In this document: piece by piece, positions 58,080 to 64,000 of the stretch
How the letters are laid out: the number at the start of each line of letters is the position of its first letter
How positions within the stretch are numbered: the first letter of the stretch is position 1
Origin: Annona cherimola
Taxonomy: Eukaryota > Streptophyta > Magnoliopsida > Magnoliales > Annonaceae
Assembly: GCA_030490835.1 (NCBI GenBank)
Contig: CM059975.1
Location: 11,599,579-11,663,578, forward strand
DNA: 64,000 nt
Direction of reading: 5' to 3'
Program-made: the position numbers and the translations under genes
Notes under the pieces: model-generated
Databases searched by the model: none
The model's input: the letters and a program-made list of their open reading frames with translations, nothing else
Told to the model about the DNA's origin: nothing

Positions 58080-61000
58080 TCATTCATATCCATCAGGTAG
58101 CCTGCAGTAGCGTCTAGTACTCGGCTTTCTTGGATTTCTTGTATTGGTCTGCCTTTTCAGGCACGCTTCCCTTTGGCTTTGCCATGTGGGTCTGGAATGC
58201 CCAAAGCCCTTCTTTCTTCTTTCTTATATCGAATTCCACATGCATTGCATAGCGACTGAAAACAGCCACAGATGTTAGTAGGAGAGATGACAAACCATAC
58301 GCAAAAACAAGTACATGTTCATAGCCAGCTATGTGAGAGGAAGTTAAACCAAACAAGTCTTTCTCAAGTGCAAAGATAAAATCCCAATTAAAAAAAAAAA
58401 AACAAAAGTGCAAAGATAAAACCAATTCAAAATTTCAGTCCTTTATTGTTGTTATTGTCGTCGTTGTTTTTGTGTTTTTGTTTTATTATTATTTTTTTTT
58501 GTGCAACTTGTGAAGATTCAACGCACCCACAATCTACCGGCCGACGATTAATAGGATACAGATGAAGAAAATTAAGGTTGAAATTTGCTATAGTAATCAG
58601 GAAGCCTACGAATTGTCACGCACGCTTAAGCCATACTCATAATATCAACGAAAAGACATAAAATAAACAAAATAAGATACAAATGGAAGATAATTGGGAA
58701 TTTGATATGGTGTCGAAATGTCTATTCTCACACATGGTTAGGCTAGAGCTAGACACATGATACAAACAAAACAGGAGGACATAAAAATAACACATTACAA
58801 ACGAGAGAACATAATAGAAATTTTTGTATGGATTTGACATTTGTGCCATTTTGAAATGAGCTGGTTCCTCCCAAAATGATATCAGCTAGGCATGTTAATT
58901 AGACAGAGAATGTGAGCCTGCTGGACGTGAGACTTGATACCCACTTTATACTTGCTCTAACAAGTACACATAAAACGTAGCTTCGAACAAAAAAAAAAAA
59001 AAAGGTACACGTAAAATGTTTGTGTGCTAGGGAAATTAAAAAATATAAAAATAAAACTGACCTTTGCACCTCTGGGGCCATTGCGCCACAATGGGGTGGT
59101 TGTAGTTTCGCACTTTGAACATTTCCTTAAGCGGTCGATATAAACTCCATGTTCCGCTGCGGGTTTGGGATAGAACCTAGCACCCATGGCAACGCTGTTA
59201 TGCTGCCTGGCCAATGCTGCAGTGAACCTTGCATAATCCCTGTTAAAAAGGGAAGCAGCAGAAGCAGAAGCAGCAGCAGCAGGAGGAAGCGCCATTGATG
59301 ATGAACTTGCGTAGTAGCCAACTCCGACATCTCTCCTTCCGCCAAACGCCATCGGCGTCCAGCTCATGTGGCTCGGGCCTATGTTCCCCCACCTGTTGTA
59401 AACGTTGTATCCTCCATCCACCATCGCGTAGTTGCCCATCACCTGATCAGCATCTCAAAATGATCACATGATAATGAGAACGTCTAGTGTCATAGAAAGA
59501 CATGAAGTTTATAAAATGTCGCCCCAAAAACATATTTTTTATGTTTTTAATTTTTTAGTAAAATTATTATTGTAACTATATTTAATTATAAACTAAATAT
59601 CATCATTTTTGGAAACGTGTATATATTTTCTGAATTTTAAACATGAATATTTTAGATAGTTTTTACAGTTTAAAATATCTAAAATATTTTCGTATTTAAA
59701 ATTCAGAAAATATACGCACGTCTTTAAAAATGATAATATTTGGCTTATAGATTAAAACAGCTAAAATAATAATTTTACTTAAAAATTAAAAAAAATACAT
59801 TCTCAGTCAAGCCAGAAATAGCAATTACGGCCCCCTTATAAAACGGGCAATTGGTTGGATGAATTAAGGTTCTTTTCTTTTTAAAAAAAAAAATTTTAAA
59901 GGAGCGTAACTGATGATAGGTCAGGCCAATCACGCCCACGAACCAGCATTATTTTCCAATTCAAACGCGCAGTCCACGTGGCAGATGACTTGGACAGAAG
60001 TCTTGTGCCACGTGTATAGTACCGGAAACCAGCTGCTTCTTTGACCGGGGTTGAATTTGGTAAAGATGCTTACGCGAGGCAGAATGAAATCATTATGGGA
60101 AAAGGAGAGAAGTTTGTTAATAAGACAAAAATTCGGCGACTCCCGCGCAGAAGATCGGGAATGGCTGGCAGTTACTGGCCCCACACGGCCAAGATTAAGG
60201 GTAAGCTGGCCGTCTGTTAGGTGGGCCATGCCAGATGGATGGATCAATAGATTAGACACAGATATCGTCTGTTACCCCATCCAATGGAATACGGCTATTT
60301 AGGCAACAGAAAATTATTAACAGCTATGCATTCTTAATTGATAGAACTATTAGGGCTCTGGACCTAGTTGAATCTTTTTAAGCTTACCCAAAATTTGCAA
60401 TTGATTTTGATTAATGTTGTCAGAAGTGCAGGCAAAACTCTGGTGAAATTAAGAATTAGTGCTAATTTTTTTTTTCAAAAGAAGAATTAGTGCTAACTGT
60501 CTTGACACCAACTCAAGTGGAAAGTTTTCAATTATGACACGTACTTGCAGCCAAATAAATTGGAAGTATATAGACGGCTAATTAAGAGATTAGTTCAAAT
60601 TGTTATTCATAATATTCTTTTAATCTAATATCAACCAATCCAGTTTTAATTTTCCTTGTAGTATTGATTACGTTAAAAAACCCCTTGGTTTACTTGTTAA
60701 GTCTTAAGGACTACTAAATAATTTGATTTGATTTAGTTAATGTATAAAGCATATCTACTGAAAAGGCATTAAAATCATAAAAAAAAATTAGAACAAACTA
60801 TCCATATAAATACAGATGATCATAGCAAATATGCCATGCCCATAATTGGATTGAAAGTTTTGAGTCGTCTTATGGCTTGTTACCCAAAAGCTTAATCCAA
60901 ACTTGTAATATTGCCTTTCAAAAAAAAAAAAAAAAAAAAAGGAATATTGGAAAACCTCAAAACCGATAAAAGAGGACTTTTTTTTTTTTCTTTCTTTTGC

Positions 61001-62850
61001 AGGTGAATGGAGGACTTTCATTAGATTTTAATAAGCCAACCCAAGTAGAATCTCTAGCCGATCATGCATAGTGACAGTATCCAATTTTCAGATAAGTTGA
61101 GGGACGTATTTAAGATAGTGTGAGATGAGAGGGATGAATAGAAGAAAACTATCGTCATATTGGCATGCCATCTCGGGCTTCCTTCGCTGCCGGCTGCATG
61201 CAATGGACTTCTCGCATCTATACACGTGGCGATGCGAGAAATCTGGGCTTTCAATAAGTATTTGCCATTTTTCGTTTAAAGAAATTTCATTCGTTCGATC
61301 AATGGGCCACAACCATGCAAGTAAATCCAACGGTTCATTTATTTTGATATGCTGTGGCCCCCGCTCGTGCAGTGAACGCCATGATTTTTCTTTCTTTCTT
61401 TCTTTCTGTTCTGTTTCGCGTTGTTTTATGGTATGAGATCTAGGCAACTTGCCAGTTGCCACTCCTGCTGGAAAGCTCAGATCTTCCACACGTGTACCAA
61501 TCGTGCATCAATGCACGTGCACGCATGAAATCAGGAGCCTATCAAAGAACGCCGTGACCATCGTCATCCGATCTCAAGCCATGTTTTGATGATCCGATTG
61601 TTTATATGATGGGACTAATCATGGAAACTTTCAGATCTGCGGATTCCGACTACGTCGTTGTTCTCATTTCAGTATTCACCGTCCATTTCTATTATGAATT
61701 TTTTGACGGTGGATTAGCCACCCCGCCTTAAAGATTTTTCTGGGAGCAGTCATACATGATATATGCTTCCATAGAACTGCTTGGATCATTGCATCGTGAA
61801 CCAGATCCAACGGCCGCAGTCACTATATGCGAAAACGGCAGTGCATCGGCACGTATGGTAAGAAGCAAGCCCCTACGCCTGGTGAGAAAAGGCAATGCAT
61901 GCAGAAGCCCTCCTATAATGAGGAAACGACAAAGAGGCTAGTGATTCATCACCACCTTCCTCTTAGCTGTTTCACTCACGACTTATCACCCACCATACAC
62001 TTGCCATGCATGCACATCAATCTTAGCCGTCCAAACTGCAAAGCTAGCAGTTTTGAATGGAATTTCCAAAAGCAATCAAATAAAAAAGTTCTACTAGCAG
62101 ACCAACAGGACACGCATAGAATACTATTGCACAGTCAATCAGTTGAACATTGTGTTGAACGGCTAATCTCACAAGGATTATCACCGTAATGGTAGCAGAT
62201 GTAGAATTATAGGAAGAAATAAAACCTTAGGAGATCAGTGGAGACTCTTTCCACCATGCATTATGATTTAGAGCAGTAACTAGATTGCGGCACAAATATG
62301 TTTGAAACATGATCTCTGATTTTTTTTTAATGAAAACATGATATCTGATGTTTGATGATAAATTACTTACGGCGACATTTAGAAAACGTGAGTGTTAATT
62401 ATGCTTAGAACATGATTTTTAATGAAATTTTCTTTGGTGATGAATTACTTTTGGAACTACCTAGAAGAAGAAGGTGATCGATCAACGATCGATCGATCGA
62501 CCGGTTGATGGACGGATGCGAACGCGTTTAAAAGGCAAGAAAAACGGAATAAGTTTTGTCAGTAGCTGCATCGAATATACCTTTGCAGTGCTGTAAAGGC
62601 GTTGCCCATCAAATTGTGGATTCTGATCTTGTATTAACGGTCGCAATGACGTTGTCACCGAGGGGAGACCAAGTTTTAGTGTGCAATCCACAGTGGAGTT
62701 GGGATCTTCACTAGAATTTTCATCCAGCAGCCGGAGGAGGTCTTGTTCCTTCAGCTTATGATGCATTGAAATGGTGGGACCCCGAGGGTCAGGGATTTGT
62801 CCTTCTACATCTTCCATAGCATCTGCCGAGTTGAGGCGCATGAAATCCAT
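58080..62850 (-). CDS. GATA zinc-finger transcription factor, HANABA TARANU-like
   Basis: Three coding exons on the - strand, 62850-62581, 59442-59062 and 58256-58080, give 275 residues in this model. HAN-type B-GATA factors are nuclear regulators of meristem boundaries, floral organ and embryo patterning. Exon 1 carries the HAN-like segment STVDCTLKLGLPS; exon 2 is Ala/Ser-rich and ends in the zinc-finger half RKCSKCETTTTPLWRNGPRG; exon 3 completes it with SLCNACGIRYKKEERRA. The finger is CX2CX18CX2C (Cys198, 201, 220, 223). Intron 1 is about 3.1 kb (AAG/GTATAT donor, GATCAG acceptor) and holds a fold-back element; intron 2 is 0.8 kb. The frame stays open upstream to an ATG at 62940 (305 residues), but TTTGCAG there looks like an acceptor, with a likely leader exon ending near 63308, so I prefer the ATG at 62850. 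The joining of exon 1 to exon 2 rests on phase and family logic. Confidence 0.78.
59520..59810. mobile_element. fold-back element in intron 1 of the GATA gene
   Basis: The left arm (TTTTTTAGTAAAATTATTATTG ... AAACTAAATATCATCATTTTT ... TATATTTTCTGAATTTTAAA) is mirrored by the right arm (TTTAAAATTCAGAAAATATA ... AAAAATGATAATATTTGG ... AATAATAATTTTACTTAAAAA) around a centre near 59670. The design and some inner phrases resemble family A, but the outer ends differ. It is noncoding. Confidence 0.65.
59830..62560 (-). other. remainder of intron 1 of the GATA gene
   Basis: About 2.7 kb without supported coding sequence. It contains A and T runs near 60919-60940 and 60978-60990, a (TTCT)n run near 61389-61408, and a GATCGATC-rich stretch near 62475-62500. 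Conserved noncoding elements could be present but cannot be judged from one sequence. Confidence 0.45.
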
Positions 62851-64000
62851 GAATATGGCCACCAAAATTGGAATGGAGGCTGAAAGGGCTGTTGTTTTTT
62901 GTTTTTGCACTATGATTACTTGGCCTGCAAACCGTTCCATATGTAAGTGAAAAAAGGTAAGACGTTAAGACCCTAGTTCACATAGCATCATTAGAAAATT
63001 TGAATCTTAGAGTGAAGCACAAACATTTAGAACACAATTCAAGGTTTATGACAGGCTCGCATTAAAGTTAAGCCCCCAAAATGACTATTTAAGTTCTGTG
63101 GACACAAAATGGCACAGATCAATTGACATGTATAATGTGCAGATGATCACATTCTTCTATAGGTTTTATTCGAGGATATAATCCTTGGAAGATGATCTAT
63201 CACCATCCAACTAGAGAAAGCTGCCTAAGAAAGATCAGTGACATAATGGATCCTAAATAAATCAGAGAGAGAGAGAGAGGGAGGGAGGATGGTGGCAATC
63301 TGAAATACCTATTTTGGGTTCTTGTTAATGAGACTTCAGATAAAAAATAGACAAGCTGATGAAAGAAATGGCGTTGGTGGGATTCAAAGAGAAAAATAAA
63401 ACAGATGGAACTCGCAAAATGCTGAGAACTCTGTGGTAGAAAAGCTTGAGCTGTTCTTTGAAACAATCAGGAATCCTTTTAAGATCTCATTTAGTTTTGG
63501 GTCTTATCAATACGACAACCCCTTCCAAGCTGAGTGTCCCAGCGGGAGCGGGACTAGCATTCTGAAAGGAAGATTGGGGTTCGGAAATCCTTTATAAGAA
63601 CATTATTTCCCTTGTACAGAAAATCACTTGTTTTCAGATCAGTAAAGCTTCCTTTGCCGATTGAGGCAGACTCTATCCCCCTGCTTTACGTGCACTGCCT
63701 TGAGGTTAGTAAGCAGACTGCCCAGAGACTCCCATGTAGCGTGTTGCAAGCAGGGGAGATCGGGATGTAGGTCAGACTAAGTAAAAGGTGGAGAAAAGTC
63801 CTTTTGGCCCCACAAAAAAGAAAAAGGAGATGATAGTAACACGAAGAAGACCATTGACTCTCTAAAAAAAAAAAAAAGTGAGAGAAATTTCCATCCATGT
63901 CTCAAACGGAAAGGAAGAGACTCAAGTCTCAACACTTGGAAACTCCTTACGATAACAAAAGATTCACCACCATAAAAAAGGCAGTTGGGTTGGGTTTTAA
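62851..64000 (-). other. leader and promoter region of the GATA gene
   Basis: On the - strand a probable 5' UTR exon runs to about 63308, where CCAAAATAG/GTATTTC could be its donor, with the acceptor TTTGCAG near 62927. An (AG)n run lies at about 63262-63280. Farther upstream no gene is seen to the end of the window. Confidence 0.4.

Noticed and set aside
1..64000. CRISPR arrays, bacterial operons, riboswitches or rRNA genes
   Set aside because: Nothing of the kind is visible; the window is plant nuclear DNA with spliced genes.

Overview
This window is nuclear DNA from a flowering plant. Protein-coding genes are interrupted by GT-AG introns, intergenic DNA is AT-rich and full of MITE-like hairpins, and the gene families are plant-specific: PHT1 phosphate transporter, XCP papain-like protease, PIRL leucine-rich-repeat protein, HAN-type GATA factor and STN1 with plant architecture. 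I cannot fix the species from sequence alone; nothing looks grass-like or bacterial.

Layout. 0-9.4 kb: an IDM2/IDM3-like alpha-crystallin-domain gene (5.2-6.5 kb, + strand) with a long noncoding leader region, then AT-rich DNA with hairpin elements. 9.4-12.5 kb: a large inverted duplication (arms of about 500-620 bp, spacer about 1.85 kb) with a decayed RGG-rich fragment that resembles the tail of an Alba protein. 13.8-15.7 kb: a broken exopolygalacturonase (GH28) gene on the - strand, followed by two DNA-transposon-like elements (15.9-16.2 and 16.3-17.5 kb). 21.5-23.4 kb: an intact PHT1 phosphate transporter. 25.4-31.7 kb: an intact twelve-exon DUF89/ARMT1-like damage-control phosphatase gene with one GC-AG intron and two MITEs in its introns. 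33.5-34.0 kb: single-exon STN1 (- strand). 35.5-37.0 kb: a FAR1-related (MULE-derived) pseudogene. 37.6-39.7 kb: a PIRL gene. 40.8-42.4 kb: a xylem cysteine protease gene (- strand). 46.5-49.0 kb: an internally deleted Ty3-type LTR retrotransposon with a visible 5-bp target duplication and a nested Tourist-like MITE. 50.1-52.8 kb: eIF1/SUI1. 53.4-54.7 kb: the 3' end of a LINE. 58.1-62.9 kb: a HAN-like GATA transcription factor (- strand) with an approximately 3.1 kb intron.

The genes form no operon or pathway; they are ordinary independent plant loci. The unusual material is in the repeats: several hairpin (fold-back) and 3-bp-duplication MITE families, each with multiple copies in the window, and the inverted duplication, which could in principle be a hairpin RNA source. 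Exon boundaries were derived by hand from splice sites, reading phase and family knowledge; intact-gene models close in frame over all exons. Functions of named families come from established knowledge, not from searches.
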